The notes under the pieces are model-generated. The model was not told where the DNA came from. It searched no databases and was given only the letters and a program-made list of their open reading frames with translations. A stretch of 64,000 nucleotides of DNA from the NCBI RefSeq assembly GCF_000152705.1, contig NZ_CH672413.1, positions 2,083,978 through 2,147,977 on the forward strand, given 5' to 3'. This DNA is from Janibacter sp. HTCC2649. GTDB lineage: Bacteria; Actinomycetota; Actinomycetes; Actinomycetales; Dermatophilaceae. A program made the translations under genes and the position numbers. Below, in pieces: positions 9,840 through 18,910 of this stretch; within the stretch, counting starts at the first letter, position 1; every line of letters starts with the position of its first letter.

Positions 9840-10431
9840 CGAGCAGTCTCCGCCCTTCGAAGGCACGGCCGAGGGTGACCTCGTCGGCGTACTCGAGGTC
9901 GCCACCCACGGGCAGGCCGGACGCGAGGCGGGTGACCTTGATGTCCATGCCCTTGAGGAAGCGCGCGAGATAGCTCGCCGTCGCCTCACCCTCGAGGTTG
10001 GGGTCGGTCGCGATGATGATCTCGGTGACGTCGGAACTCGCGAGGCGGGTCATGAGCTCACGGAAGGTCAGGTCGTCGGGTCCGATGCCGTCGATGGGGC
10101 TGATCGCGCCGCCGAGCACGTGGTAGCGGCCGCGGAACTCACGGGTCCGCTCGATGGCGACGACGTCCTTGGGCTCCTCGACGACGCAGATGCTCGTGAG
10201 GTCGCGGCGGGGGTCGGCGCAGATGCGGCACTGCTCGGACTCGGCGATGTTGAAGCAGGTCACGCAGAAGCGCACCTTGACCTTGACCTGGGTCAGGGCA
10301 TCGACGAGTCGCTGCACATCGACCGCGTCCTGCGTGAGCAGGTGGAACGCGATCCGCTGCGCGCTCTTGGGACCGACGCCCGGGAGTCGTCCGAGTTCGT
10401 CGATGAGGTCCTGCACTGCGCCTTCGTACAC
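9832..10431 (-). CDS. recR: Recombination protein RecR
   Basis: RecR (199 residues, the usual length) forms a DNA clamp with RecO and RecF that loads RecA at gaps. Visible domains: helix-hairpin-helix [14 protein letters not shown] (13-26), zinc finger with C-x2-C (CVTC) and C-x2-C (CRIC), a Toprim domain starting ICVVEEPKD, and the C-terminal [18 protein letters not shown] motif. A -10 hexamer TAGTCT (10443-10438) ends six bases before the GTG start, so recR has its own leaderless promoter although an acyltransferase gene lies upstream on the same strand. Confidence 0.97.
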   Translation of the reverse strand: MYEGAVQDLIDELGRLPGVGPKSAQRIAFHLLTQDAVDVQRLVDALTQVKVKVRFCVTCFNIAESEQCRICADPRRDLTSICVVEEPKDVVAIERTREFRGRYHVLGGAISPIDGIGPDDLTFRELMTRLASSDVTEIIIATDPNLEGEATASYLARFLKGMDIKVTRLASGLPVGGDLEYADEVTLGRAFEGRRLLDA

Positions 10432-10483
10432 ACCATGAGACTAGGCCACTCGACCGTCAGTGGCTCGCGGCTGGCCCGGGCTG

Positions 10484-11164
10484 TCAGTCGTCGGGGTCGG
10501 TGGCGGGGCGTTCGTTGTAGCTGTCCACCCGTTCCTGCCCGGTGAGGGCGGCGATCGAGTCCATGACGTCGTCGGTGAGCTGGCGACGGGCACGCCCGGC
10601 GGGCAGGCCGGCATACGCCGAAGGCAGGATCGGCTTCCCGAACGCGATGGTGACGTCGGCGAATCGCAGCCCGCGCCTGTCGGCAGGCTGGACCCTGTCG
10701 GTGCCGATGAGACCCACAGGAACGACGGGGACGTCTGCGGTGAGGGACAGGAACGCGACGCCGGTCTTGCCGCGATAGAGGCGGCCGTCACGCGAGCGCG
10801 TGCCCTCGGGATAGATGCCGAATGCCTTGCCGTCGCGCAACACCGTGAGCGCGAGGTCGAGCGAATCCTTGGCACCACCAGCGTCGTCGCGGTCGACCGG
10901 GATCGCGTCGCCAGCCTCCATGAAGCCGCGAACGAGTCGTCCCTTGATGCCCGTGCCGATGAAGTAGTCGTGCTTGGCGAGGAACGACACCTTGCGCGGT
11001 GCGGCGACCGGGATCGCGAAGCTGTCGATGAAGGAGAGGTGGTTGCTCGCGAGGAGCACGCCGCCCTCCTTGGGGACGTTGTCCTTGCCGAGGATCTTCG
11101 GGCGCCAGATCGCGTGCGAGAGCGACATCATGGCGGTCCGGCCGACCCAGTAGTACGTGCTCAT
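10484..11164 (-). CDS. 1-acyl-sn-glycerol-3-phosphate acyltransferase-like protein
   Basis: The 226-residue protein has the acyltransferase catalytic motif NHLSFIDS (the H-x4-D form) and the glycerol-phosphate-binding EGTRS motif, both typical of PlsC, which makes phosphatidic acid at the membrane. DVPVVPVGLIGTDRVQP is the third conserved block. ATG 11164 overlaps the dnaX stop in an ATGA arrangement, so it is cotranslated with dnaX. It occupies the place between dnaX and recR where many bacteria have ybaB. It could act on another glycerolipid. Confidence 0.88.
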   Translation of the reverse strand: MSTYYWVGRTAMMSLSHAIWRPKILGKDNVPKEGGVLLASNHLSFIDSFAIPVAAPRKVSFLAKHDYFIGTGIKGRLVRGFMEAGDAIPVDRDDAGGAKDSLDLALTVLRDGKAFGIYPEGTRSRDGRLYRGKTGVAFLSLTADVPVVPVGLIGTDRVQPADRRGLRFADVTIAFGKPILPSAYAGLPAGRARRQLTDDVMDSIAALTGQERVDSYNERPATDPDD

Positions 11165-13551
11165 GCGTCCTCTTCGTGGATGACTTTGCCGCCGAGGACT
11201 CGCTCGATCACGGGAACGCCAACCTCCCCGAGGCCTTCCATGTCTTCGTCGTCGTCGCTGCGTGCGGAGTCGTCGGCGACCTGCGGCTCGTCGGGGTCGG
11301 GTTCGGACGCGACGGCCACCTTGGCGCGTGCGAACGGGCTCACCGCCTCGTCCGTGGCGCCTCCGCTGGCCCACGCAGGGGCGGTTGCGCCGTCGGCGGG
11401 TCCGCTCCCCCACTCGGCTTGCGCTGTGGGCGGCTGACTTGGCACGTATGCCGCCTGCTCGCCTTCGCGGTCCGCCTGCCCTTGCGCTTTGGCGCCGTTG
11501 GCCTCGGCCCGGGCCTGCGCCGACTGCTGGTTCTGGGCCGGACGGGCCTGCTCGGTGCGGGGTGCGGCCACGGGCTCGGGACGGTTGGGGTCGATGGTCG
11601 CGACCCCGGGGACGCCTCCGGCGGGAGCGGAGCCATCGGCGGGCACACCCTCGACGCGGGTGTCGATGCCGAGGACGTCGATGAGCGCCTGCTGCACGTA
11701 GGTCGCATGCGGTCCGCGGCGGAAGGTGTTGGCGAGACCGGTCGTCGAGATGCCGAGGAGCAGCCGCTCCCCGTCGTAGTCGAGGACCTGGGCGTGCTCG
11801 GACACGAACGTCCACGTCGTGCGGCGGAGCTCGAAGACCTTGGCGAGGACGTCGGGCCAGGAGCGCCGGATGGCCGCCGTGTCGAGTCCGGCCGGGCGTG
11901 CGGCAGGGGCTTGCTGGGGCGGGGCATCGACCGGGTCCTGAGCCACAGGGGCCGCGACAGGCTCCGAAGTCTGCTGGGCAGGCTGCTGCGGCGGGGACTG
12001 CGGTTGTTGCTGGGGCGCTTGGAACTCGGGAGCCTGAGGCGCGGACTGCTGCTGCGGCTCTGGCGCGCGTTGCGGCTCTCGGGGCTGCTGGTAGTGGTCC
12101 TCGGGCTCGATGAACTCGGGCTCGTCCAGCTCGGGCGGCTCGTCCATGGACTGCTCGGGAACGACGGACGCAGGGGCGGGAGCGGCGACGTTCTGCCGGG
12201 GCGGCTGGAGATCCTGTTCGGTCTTCGGTTGGACCGCCGGGGCGACCGGCTGCACCGGCGCCTGGACGGGCTGAGCCTGCGCCGGCTGCTGCACCTGAAC
12301 CGGCTGCGACTGCTGCACCGGCGGACTGGGCGGACTCGGCTGGCGCACCTGCGCCGAGGGCGGAGCGGCAGCCGCACCCGTCGGAACTCCGCCGACGTCA
12401 AGGCGACGTTCGAGACGATCCAGGCGAGCGGCATACCCCGCTTCTCCGGCAGCGCCGGGCAGCAGCAGGCGAGCCGCGATGAGCTCGAGCTGGAGGCGCG
12501 GCGCCGTCGCACCGGTCATCTCGGAGAGTCCGGCGTTGACGATGTCGGCGGCGCGCGAGAGGGCGCCGGGGCCGAACGCGGCCGCCTGCTGGCGCATGCG
12601 CTCGAGCTGGTCCGGGGGCAGGGCACGCAAAACAGCAGAGGCGCCATCGGGCACCGCCGCGACGACGATGAGGTCACGCAGCCGCTCGAGCAGGTCCTCG
12701 ATGTAGCGACGAGGGTCGAGCCCGGTCTCGATGACCCGCTCGATCGACGAGAAGGCGCCCGCACCATCGCCCGCGGCGAAGGCATCGATCGCGGCGTCGA
12801 GGAGCTCGCTGTCGGTGAAGCCGAGGAGCGCGGCGGCCGACTCATAGGTCAGTCCCTCGGCGCTCGAGCCGGCGATGAGCTGGTCGAGCACGGAGAGCGA
12901 GTCACGCACGGACCCGCCACCGGCGCGCACGACGAACGACAGGACACCCGGCGCCACCGCGACCTTCTCGGAGACGCAGAGCTTCTCCATGTATTCGGTG
13001 AGCTGCCCCGGCGGCACGAGGCGGAACGGGTAGTGGTGGGTGCGGGAACGGATCGTGCCGATGACCTTCTCGGGCTCGGTCGTCGCGAAGATGAACTTCA
13101 CGTGCTCCGGCGGCTCCTCGACGATCTTGAGCAGCGCGTTGAAGCCCTGCGGCGTCACCATGTGCGCCTCGTCGATGATGTAGATCTTGTAGCGACTCTG
13201 CGCCGGGCCATAACTGGCGCGTTCGCGCAGGTCACGGGCGTCGTCGACACCACCGTGGCTGGCCGCGTCGATCTCGATGACGTCGACCGTGCCGGCGCCA
13301 CCGCGGGCCAGCGCCACGCAGGAGTCGCACTCGCCACACGGGGTCGGCGTCGGGCCCTGCTCGCAGTTGAGGCAGCGGGCGAGGATGCGGGCACTCGTCG
13401 TCTTGCCACACCCGCGCGGTCCGCTGAAGAGATAGGCGTGGTTGACGCGTCCCGTCCGCAGCGCCTGCATGAGCGGCTCGGTCACGTGCTCCTGCCCGAT
13501 GACGTCGACGAACGTCTCGGGGCGATAGCGGCGGTACAGGGCGGTGCTCAC
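11161..13551 (-). CDS. dnaX: DNA polymerase III subunits gamma/tau
   Basis: The 796-residue protein is the clamp-loader ATPase. The start MSTALYRRYRPETF is the canonical DnaX N terminus. Walker A is GPRGCGKT (44-51), a four-Cys zinc module spans residues 63-78 (LNCEQ...PCGECDSC), and Walker B/DEAH-like IIDEAHM and sensor FIFATTEPEKV follow. Residues of about 400-580 form a long Pro/Gln/Glu-rich linker, followed by a tau-type C-terminal part. No programmed frameshift site for gamma is obvious. The GTG start at 13551 lies seven bases after a -10 TAGGTT (13564-13559), so the mRNA is probably leaderless. Confidence 0.96.
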   Translation of the reverse strand: MSTALYRRYRPETFVDVIGQEHVTEPLMQALRTGRVNHAYLFSGPRGCGKTTSARILARCLNCEQGPTPTPCGECDSCVALARGGAGTVDVIEIDAASHGGVDDARDLRERASYGPAQSRYKIYIIDEAHMVTPQGFNALLKIVEEPPEHVKFIFATTEPEKVIGTIRSRTHHYPFRLVPPGQLTEYMEKLCVSEKVAVAPGVLSFVVRAGGGSVRDSLSVLDQLIAGSSAEGLTYESAAALLGFTDSELLDAAIDAFAAGDGAGAFSSIERVIETGLDPRRYIEDLLERLRDLIVVAAVPDGASAVLRALPPDQLERMRQQAAAFGPGALSRAADIVNAGLSEMTGATAPRLQLELIAARLLLPGAAGEAGYAARLDRLERRLDVGGVPTGAAAAPPSAQVRQPSPPSPPVQQSQPVQVQQPAQAQPVQAPVQPVAPAVQPKTEQDLQPPRQNVAAPAPASVVPEQSMDEPPELDEPEFIEPEDHYQQPREPQRAPEPQQQSAPQAPEFQAPQQQPQSPPQQPAQQTSEPVAAPVAQDPVDAPPQQAPAARPAGLDTAAIRRSWPDVLAKVFELRRTTWTFVSEHAQVLDYDGERLLLGISTTGLANTFRRGPHATYVQQALIDVLGIDTRVEGVPADGSAPAGGVPGVATIDPNRPEPVAAPRTEQARPAQNQQSAQARAEANGAKAQGQADREGEQAAYVPSQPPTAQAEWGSGPADGATAPAWASGGATDEAVSPFARAKVAVASEPDPDEPQVADDSARSDDDEDMEGLGEVGVPVIERVLGGKVIHEEDA

Positions 13552-13644
13552 GGCGTCCAACCTAGTCGCCGTGAACGACAGCCGGTATGCCGCGTTCACC
13601 AGCCTGTGGAGGGGCTCGCGGCAGCGGGTCGCTAGCGTGGCGCC

Positions 13645-14292
13645 ATGGATGTCCGAGCCGAAGACGTGTCAAAGGTGATCGGCCCGGCGACCCTGCTCGC
13701 GCCCGTCACCGTCACCGCCCCGAGTGGGTCGTGCCTCGTGCTGCGCGGCCCCAACGGCTCTGGCAAGACGACGCTGTTGCGCATCCTCATCGGGATGATG
13801 CCGGCGACGACCGGTCAGGCGTTCATCGGCGAGACGAAGGCGGACGAGCGCGACCCTGCCGTGCGGGCGGCCGTGGCTGCTCTCGCCGGAGCGCCTGCCA
13901 CCTATCGCGACCTCACCCTGCGCGACCACCTCGTCCTCCTCGACGCGACCTGGGCCGGGGATGCCGACACGACGGACGAACGTGTGGCTGCGGCGCTCTC
14001 GTCCCTGGGGATCGGGGCGCTCGGTGGCAGGTTCCCGCACGAGCTGTCGTCGGGGCAGACACAGCTGTTCCGGTTGGCCCTGACGTTGTTCAGGCCGAGT
14101 TCGGTGCTGGTCCTCGATGAGCCCGAGCAGCGGCTCGACACCTCCAAGCGAACCCTCGTCGCCGAGCTCATCGCTGCCCGGCGCGACGCGGGGACCACCG
14201 TCGTCCTCGCCTGCCACGACCCGATCATCACGGAGCGCGTGACGGCAGGCTCGGCAGATCAGGTCGTCGACCTCGTCGCCGCCGAGGGCTGA
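13645..14292 (+). CDS. ABC transporter ATP-binding protein
   Basis: The 215-residue ATPase has Walker A GPNGSGKT (36-43), an ABC signature ELSSGQTQL, Walker B VLVLDEPE and a switch His in ACHDP. The signature is LSSGQ rather than LSGGQ. It is followed five bases later by a membrane protein that should be its permease partner; the cargo is unknown. No binding protein is adjacent, which fits an exporter. A -10 TAGCGT (13633-13638) ends six bases before ATG 13645 and no SD is present, so the transcript is likely leaderless. It is divergent from dnaX. Confidence 0.9.
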   Translation: MDVRAEDVSKVIGPATLLAPVTVTAPSGSCLVLRGPNGSGKTTLLRILIGMMPATTGQAFIGETKADERDPAVRAAVAALAGAPATYRDLTLRDHLVLLDATWAGDADTTDERVAAALSSLGIGALGGRFPHELSSGQTQLFRLALTLFRPSSVLVLDEPEQRLDTSKRTLVAELIAARRDAGTTVVLACHDPIITERVTAGSADQVVDLVAAEG

Positions 14293-14297
14293 CGCGC

Positions 14298-15689
14298 ATG
14301 TCCGAGACCCACGCGAGCGATGCCGAACGGCTCGCCGACACCGTCCACGTCCTCCACGGATCGGGTGGCAATCCCGCCCGCAAGGAAGTGGCGTATGCCG
14401 CGTACGTCGCCGTCATCGTCGTGGGGCTCTACGGCTTCCCGTTGCTGCGCGCTCTCGTCATTGCGGCCGACCGGGACACCATGGCGTCGGCGCTGCGCTC
14501 GCCCTGGTCGGCGCTGGTCCTGATCGTCGCCGTGGCGGCTGTGGCGCTGGCTGCGCGAGAGGCCGGGCGGGTGCGCGGGCCGATCGTTGCTCCTGTTCCG
14601 TGGATCGACCATGTCGTGGCGTCGTCCATCGACCGGTGGGCGAGCTTGCGGTCGTGGTTCGGATACTCACTGTTTGCAGCGCTTTTCGCGGGTGGTCTGG
14701 CTGGGTTGGCAGTCGGCGGCGGGTTCGCCGGCGCACATGCCGCCGGGTGGTGGATCCTGCCGGTCGGTCTCGTCGTGGGGTTGCTCGTCGGACTGCTCGC
14801 CGGCACCGCGTGGCTCGTCGGCCAGAGTCGCCTCTCTCCCCCGCCGCCGCCCGGGAGCGGGCCGTGGTGGGTGCGCGAGGTGCGACGACTCGGGGTCCAC
14901 GACCTGCGCACGCAGTCGTCCCGGTCCAACCGCATCGTCGGTGGAGTCCAGGCCGGTGACCTGCGCGCCGTCCGGCTCGAGGCCGCTCGGCCCGTCACGC
15001 GCGGTCGCGATCTGCGGCTGCGGCATCGTGGGCCGATCATGACGTTGGTCGCGAGGGACGTTCTGGGACTTCGGCGCTCGCCCGGCGCCGGTCTCGTTGG
15101 CTTGCTCCTGTGCGCTGCCGCTGGTGGCGGAATGGGCGCGACCCTCGGCAGCACCGCCGTCCCGCCGCTCGTCGGATTTGTGGCGGGGCTGGTGAGCCAC
15201 CTCGGCTTCGGCGCGCTGTCCGAGGGGCTGCGTCTTGAGGCCGACACCATGGGGACGCCTCCTCTGTTCGGTGCGCCTCCGGTGCGGGCGGCTGCAGCGC
15301 ACCTGCTGGTTCCCGGCGCGATCCACCTCGTCACAACCGTTCTCGTGGGCTGCATCACGGGGGTTTCCCTGGGCGCCGACCTCGGCTCGGTCCTGCCCTG
15401 GCTCGTCATGACCACGGTGTTCCTCGCGGGCGGAGCTCTCCTCGCGGCCTACCGTGGGCGTCCGCCGTCGAGCCCGTTCAACCCGGTCCCGAGTCCTCAG
15501 ACCGTCGCCATCTGGTACGCGTTCCCACTACTCCTCGGCACCCTGCTCATCGGCGGGATGGTCTGGGGCGCAACGCAATTCCCCACCAATGGCTACTTCG
15601 TCATCGCGACCTGGGTCGCTGGTTTCTGGCTCGTGTACGCCGGCCTCAACCGGGTGCAGCGAGAGAACCTCGCCCACCGCGACGTCTGA
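14298..15689 (+). CDS. Membrane protein, probable ABC exporter permease
   Basis: The 463-residue protein has about nine to eleven hydrophobic segments, such as VAVIVVGLYGFPLLRALVI near residue 35 and a pair around residues 130-175. A soluble loop with PPPPPGSGPWW at about 175-190 separates two membrane halves. It starts five bases after the ATPase gene, so the two are cotranscribed. Related unnamed permeases accompany small ATPases in actinobacteria. The substrate is not indicated by the sequence. No ribosome site is strong, consistent with translational coupling to the ATPase. Confidence 0.75.
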   Translation: MSETHASDAERLADTVHVLHGSGGNPARKEVAYAAYVAVIVVGLYGFPLLRALVIAADRDTMASALRSPWSALVLIVAVAAVALAAREAGRVRGPIVAPVPWIDHVVASSIDRWASLRSWFGYSLFAALFAGGLAGLAVGGGFAGAHAAGWWILPVGLVVGLLVGLLAGTAWLVGQSRLSPPPPPGSGPWWVREVRRLGVHDLRTQSSRSNRIVGGVQAGDLRAVRLEAARPVTRGRDLRLRHRGPIMTLVARDVLGLRRSPGAGLVGLLLCAAAGGGMGATLGSTAVPPLVGFVAGLVSHLGFGALSEGLRLEADTMGTPPLFGAPPVRAAAAHLLVPGAIHLVTTVLVGCITGVSLGADLGSVLPWLVMTTVFLAGGALLAAYRGRPPSSPFNPVPSPQTVAIWYAFPLLLGTLLIGGMVWGATQFPTNGYFVIATWVAGFWLVYAGLNRVQRENLAHRDV

Positions 15690-15700
15690 GTCGCCCGGGG

Positions 15701-16135
15701 CTACGACGACTTGGCCGCGCGGCGGCGCTCGGGCAACCCAGCGGCATACAGGGCTGCGCCGACGAGCACGGGCTGGAAGAAGAGGCGGATCAGCCGCTTG
15801 GTGTCCGTGTCGAGGCCGAACGCGCTGACACCGTCGACGTACTGCGCGATGTTGCCCGGGAAGATCGCGACATAGAACGCGGCGAGCGCGAGGCCGGTCG
15901 TGCGGCGGTACTTCGGCAGCGCGAGCAACGCCAGGCCGAGCCCCACCTCGGCGACACCGGATCCGAGCACGACAAGGTCCTCATCGACAGGCACCCAGCT
16001 CGGAACCTGCGCCCGGAACTCATCCCGGGCAACGGTGAGGTGCGTGACCCCAGCCCCGGCCATGAAGACGCCGAGCGCGAGACGGGTGAGGTTCTGCGAG
16101 AGCGTGGCCGGAACCTTGCGCGTGAGGAAGCCCAT
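15701..16135 (-). CDS. DoxX-family membrane protein
   Basis: The 144-residue protein has four hydrophobic segments and the pattern AAFYVAIFPGNIAQY near residues 84-98, typical of short DoxX-like proteins. DoxX members are membrane components linked to redox or thiol stress in some actinobacteria; no specific role can be claimed here. A -10 TACGGT (16147-16142) ends six bases before ATG 16135, so the mRNA is likely leaderless. It is convergent with the permease gene, with 11 bases between the stops. Confidence 0.85.
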   Translation of the reverse strand: MGFLTRKVPATLSQNLTRLALGVFMAGAGVTHLTVARDEFRAQVPSWVPVDEDLVVLGSGVAEVGLGLALLALPKYRRTTGLALAAFYVAIFPGNIAQYVDGVSAFGLDTDTKRLIRLFFQPVLVGAALYAAGLPERRRAAKSS

Positions 16136-16158
16136 GCCGTCACCGTAGACCTGCAGGC

Positions 16159-16818
16159 TCAGCCGGCGTTGACGACTCCGTGCTCGTAGGCGAACACCAC
16201 GGCCTGGGCCCGATCGCGCAGCCCCAGCTTGGCGAGCACCCGCGACACGTGCGTCTTGACCGTCTGCTCCGCGACGAACAACCGCGTCGCGATCTCGACG
16301 TTGGACAGTCCGCGGGCGATGAGTTCGAGCACCTCGAGCTCGCGCGGCGTCAGTTCGCGCAGCCGCGGCGAGTCCTTGGGCACACCCGACCGCGACTTGG
16401 TCACCTCAGCAATGAGCCGTTTCGTCACCGAGGGCGCGAGGAGCGAATCCCCCGCCGCCACAACGCGTACGGCCCGCGCGAGCTCCTCCGACGGCGCGTC
16501 CTTGAGCATGAATCCGCTCGCCCCGATGCGCAACGCCTCATAGACGTAGTCGTCCACGTCGAACGTCGTCAGCATCAACACGTGCGGGCGATCCGGACTC
16601 GGCGACGCAAGAATCGTGGCGGCTGCGTCGAGACCGTTGACCTCCGGCATACGCACATCCATCAGGACCACGTCGGGCTTGAGCCGGGAAACTTCGCGCA
16701 CGGCCTCCGCCCCGTTGGCCGCCTCACCGACGACATGGAGGTCCGGTTGGGCATTGAGAAGGGCGCCGAGCCCCTGCCGCACCATCGCCTGGTCGTCGAC
16801 GATGACCACTGTGATCAT
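16159..16818 (-). CDS. NarL/LuxR-type response regulator
   Basis: The 219-residue regulator has a receiver domain with acidic pocket VDDQ (8-11), phosphoacceptor Asp in VLMDVRMPEVNG (about residue 54), Thr in MLTTFD and Lys in GFMLKDAP. A LuxR helix-turn-helix follows (LTPRELEVLELIARGLSNVEIA, recognition helix QTVKTHVSRVLAKLG). ATG 16818 lies six bases after the kinase stop TGA; a TTG three codons earlier overlaps that stop and is less likely. It forms an operon with the upstream histidine kinase and would bind DNA once phosphorylated. Targets are unknown. Confidence 0.93.
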   Translation of the reverse strand: MITVVIVDDQAMVRQGLGALLNAQPDLHVVGEAANGAEAVREVSRLKPDVVLMDVRMPEVNGLDAAATILASPSPDRPHVLMLTTFDVDDYVYEALRIGASGFMLKDAPSEELARAVRVVAAGDSLLAPSVTKRLIAEVTKSRSGVPKDSPRLRELTPRELEVLELIARGLSNVEIATRLFVAEQTVKTHVSRVLAKLGLRDRAQAVVFAYEHGVVNAG

Positions 16819-16823
16819 GCGGT

Positions 16824-18119
16824 TCAACCTAGTCCGCTGACCTGCGGGCGGCCCGTCAGCGGCACCGTCGCGATGACGACGAACCCTGCGCCCACCGGCT
16901 CTGCCTCGAACGTTCCGCCGACTGCGCGGACCCGTTCGAACATGCCGGGTATGCCGTTCCCTCCGCCTTCGTCGTCGCCGCCAGTCCCAGCGCCCTCGCC
17001 GTTGCGTCCGCGCGGATGGTCGGGTTCGCGACCAACGGCGCGGACGTTGTGAGTGGGCGGCGGGGAGTTGCGGACCATGAGCCGGGCCCAGCCGGAGTCC
17101 TCTTCAAGCGTCAGCTCGACCGCGGCACCCGGCGCGTGACGGGCCGCGTTGGCCAGCGACTCCTGGGCCACGCGATAGAGCACGAGCGCGGTCCCGGGCG
17201 GCACCTGGGTCGGGTCGAGACGCAAACGGGAGGTGAGCGGCATACCCGCCGCCTTCGAAGCCTTGACCAGCGCTGGGAGCTGGGTGAGATCCGGCAGGGG
17301 GGCGGTCTTGACAGGGCCGCGTTCGTCGCGCAGGACGCCCAGGACCGAGCGCACCTCGGTGAGGGCCTGACGCGCTGACCCCTCGATGGCCGAGAACTCC
17401 GCGACAACCTCGGGATCGGTGACCCCGTGGCGGATCGGGGCACTCTGCGCCTGCACGACGATCATCGACATGTGGTGCGCGACGACGTCGTGGAGCTCAC
17501 GGGCGATGCGACTGCGCTCCTCGACGACGGCTCGGCGGGCGCGTTCGGTCTCGACCTCGTCCTTCTGGACGGCGAGCTGGCGGCGCGAGATGACGAGCCA
17601 GCGCACGAGGAGTGCGACGCCCATGACGAGCGCCTGACCGAGCGCCCACGGCTTGAGGTCGTCGGGCATGGCGACCACGAGGAGGACGCCGGTCGCGATG
17701 ATGACGACGGGGATCTCGCGCCACCGACCCCACAGGCCCACGGCCACGATCGTCGCGAGCAGCACGAGGAACTGGACGACCGGCCACGGCATCGGTGAGT
17801 CGAAGAACGCTGGAACGACCGCCCACCAGAGCACCGACACGGCTGCCGCGATCGCCCAGCCGACGAAGGGCGCCCGCCTCAGCAGGACCAGGGGCACGGC
17901 CTCGGCCAGTGCGAGGACCGGCAGCAGCGACACCGGCACGTCGTGGGTGAGGGAGATCGTGGACCAGCCGATGATGAACATGACCAGGGCGAGAAGGCCG
18001 AGCACGGCGTCGTTGTGACCGGCGACCCACCGCAGCCCATGCCACAGAGGTCGCCACAACGGGCGCATCAGCCGACGGACTGCACGCCCGCTGGCTCCGA
18101 TCACTCTGCCTCCGACCAT
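16824..18119 (-). CDS. NarL-family sensor histidine kinase
   Basis: The 431-residue protein has about five membrane helices, a short coiled-coil linker (VQKDEVETERARRAVVEERSR), the HisKA_3 box ELHDVVAHHMSMIVVQA with the phosphorylated His in ELHD, and an ATPase domain with N box ESLANAARHAPG. Its glycine-rich lid is replaced by a long polar loop (RGRNGEGAGTGGDDEGGG), longer than usual. I chose ATG 18119 because TACTGT (18132-18127) ends seven bases before it; ATG 18158 and GTG 18182 extend the frame upstream but lack such a site. The sensed signal is unknown. Confidence 0.9.
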   Translation of the reverse strand: MVGGRVIGASGRAVRRLMRPLWRPLWHGLRWVAGHNDAVLGLLALVMFIIGWSTISLTHDVPVSLLPVLALAEAVPLVLLRRAPFVGWAIAAAVSVLWWAVVPAFFDSPMPWPVVQFLVLLATIVAVGLWGRWREIPVVIIATGVLLVVAMPDDLKPWALGQALVMGVALLVRWLVISRRQLAVQKDEVETERARRAVVEERSRIARELHDVVAHHMSMIVVQAQSAPIRHGVTDPEVVAEFSAIEGSARQALTEVRSVLGVLRDERGPVKTAPLPDLTQLPALVKASKAAGMPLTSRLRLDPTQVPPGTALVLYRVAQESLANAARHAPGAAVELTLEEDSGWARLMVRNSPPPTHNVRAVGREPDHPRGRNGEGAGTGGDDEGGGNGIPGMFERVRAVGGTFEAEPVGAGFVVIATVPLTGRPQVSGLG

Positions 18120-18283
18120 GCCCCCAACAGTAGGCAGCGAGCGCGGCCGCGTCGTCATACGACGGAGTGAACCCGGGGTCACTCCTGGGTATCACCCGGC
18201 TTCGCTGGTCGCCCTCCGGTGCCGCCCGTGAACCGCTCCCGAGGGCGACGACCGCGAGTGCTGCCGACTCCGAGTGTTGCCGC

Positions 18284-18910
18284 ATGTTCACGAGACACCA
18301 CGCACTTCGAGTCGTCGTCGTCACCGGCCTCGCCACGGCAGCCGGCCTCCTGCTCGCCCCGACCGCGTCGTCACGGCCAGTGCCGGACCGTGCGGCCGAG
18401 CAGGCCCTCACCGCACTGGTCTCGCAGCCCGCAGCCGCAGCGAACTCCGCTGTGCCGCAGGATTTCGAGGCCCGCTTCGGCTACCGGCCGACCGTCGCCA
18501 ACGGGCTCCTCGGGGACCCGTCCGGTGAGTGCTCATCGCCCGTCCCGCTGCCGGCCGAGTTCACGGCCGCGTGCCGTCAGCACGACCTGGGATACGACCT
18601 TTTGAGGTATGCCGGCCGGTCCGGTCGCGCTCTCGCTCCCGACGCGCGCCGGTCCGTCGACACCCAGCTGGGCATGAATCTGGCGACCTCGTGCTCGACG
18701 CGCGAGGAGTCCCTGAGCCGGGCCACGTGCCTTGCCTGGGCCGACATCGCCGAGGGGTTCGTGCGGATCAACAGCGCCCGCCAGGGCTACGACGTGCCCG
18801 AGTCGGAGACGGCCAGGTCGATCGCGCCGGGGGTCAGCCTCGGCGTCGCCGCAGCCGGAGGCGTGGTGCTGCTCGTCCCGGGCCTGCGACGCCGGATCGG
18901 GGGTGCGTGA
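18284..18910 (+). CDS. Secreted prokaryotic phospholipase A2-family protein
   Basis: The 208-residue protein begins with a signal peptide (RHHALRVVVVTGLATAAGLLLAPTASS). The catalytic block CRQHDLGYDLLRYAG near residues 97-111 is the bacterial PLA2 His-Asp motif, and the paired cysteines CSS...C and CSTREESLSRATC fit its disulfides. A hydrophobic C-terminal helix (VSLGVAAAGGVVLLVPGLRRR) could keep it at the membrane. PLA2 would hydrolyse the sn-2 ester of phospholipids outside the cell. The start is uncertain: no good SD precedes ATG 18284. Its TGA overlaps the next ATG (TGATGA), so the two are coupled. Confidence 0.82.
   Translation: MFTRHHALRVVVVTGLATAAGLLLAPTASSRPVPDRAAEQALTALVSQPAAAANSAVPQDFEARFGYRPTVANGLLGDPSGECSSPVPLPAEFTAACRQHDLGYDLLRYAGRSGRALAPDARRSVDTQLGMNLATSCSTREESLSRATCLAWADIAEGFVRINSARQGYDVPESETARSIAPGVSLGVAAAGGVVLLVPGLRRRIGGA

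Noticed and set aside
11176-13635. Plus-strand 819-codon open frame
   Set aside because: Antisense to dnaX, low-complexity Arg/Gly/Leu composition, no motif.
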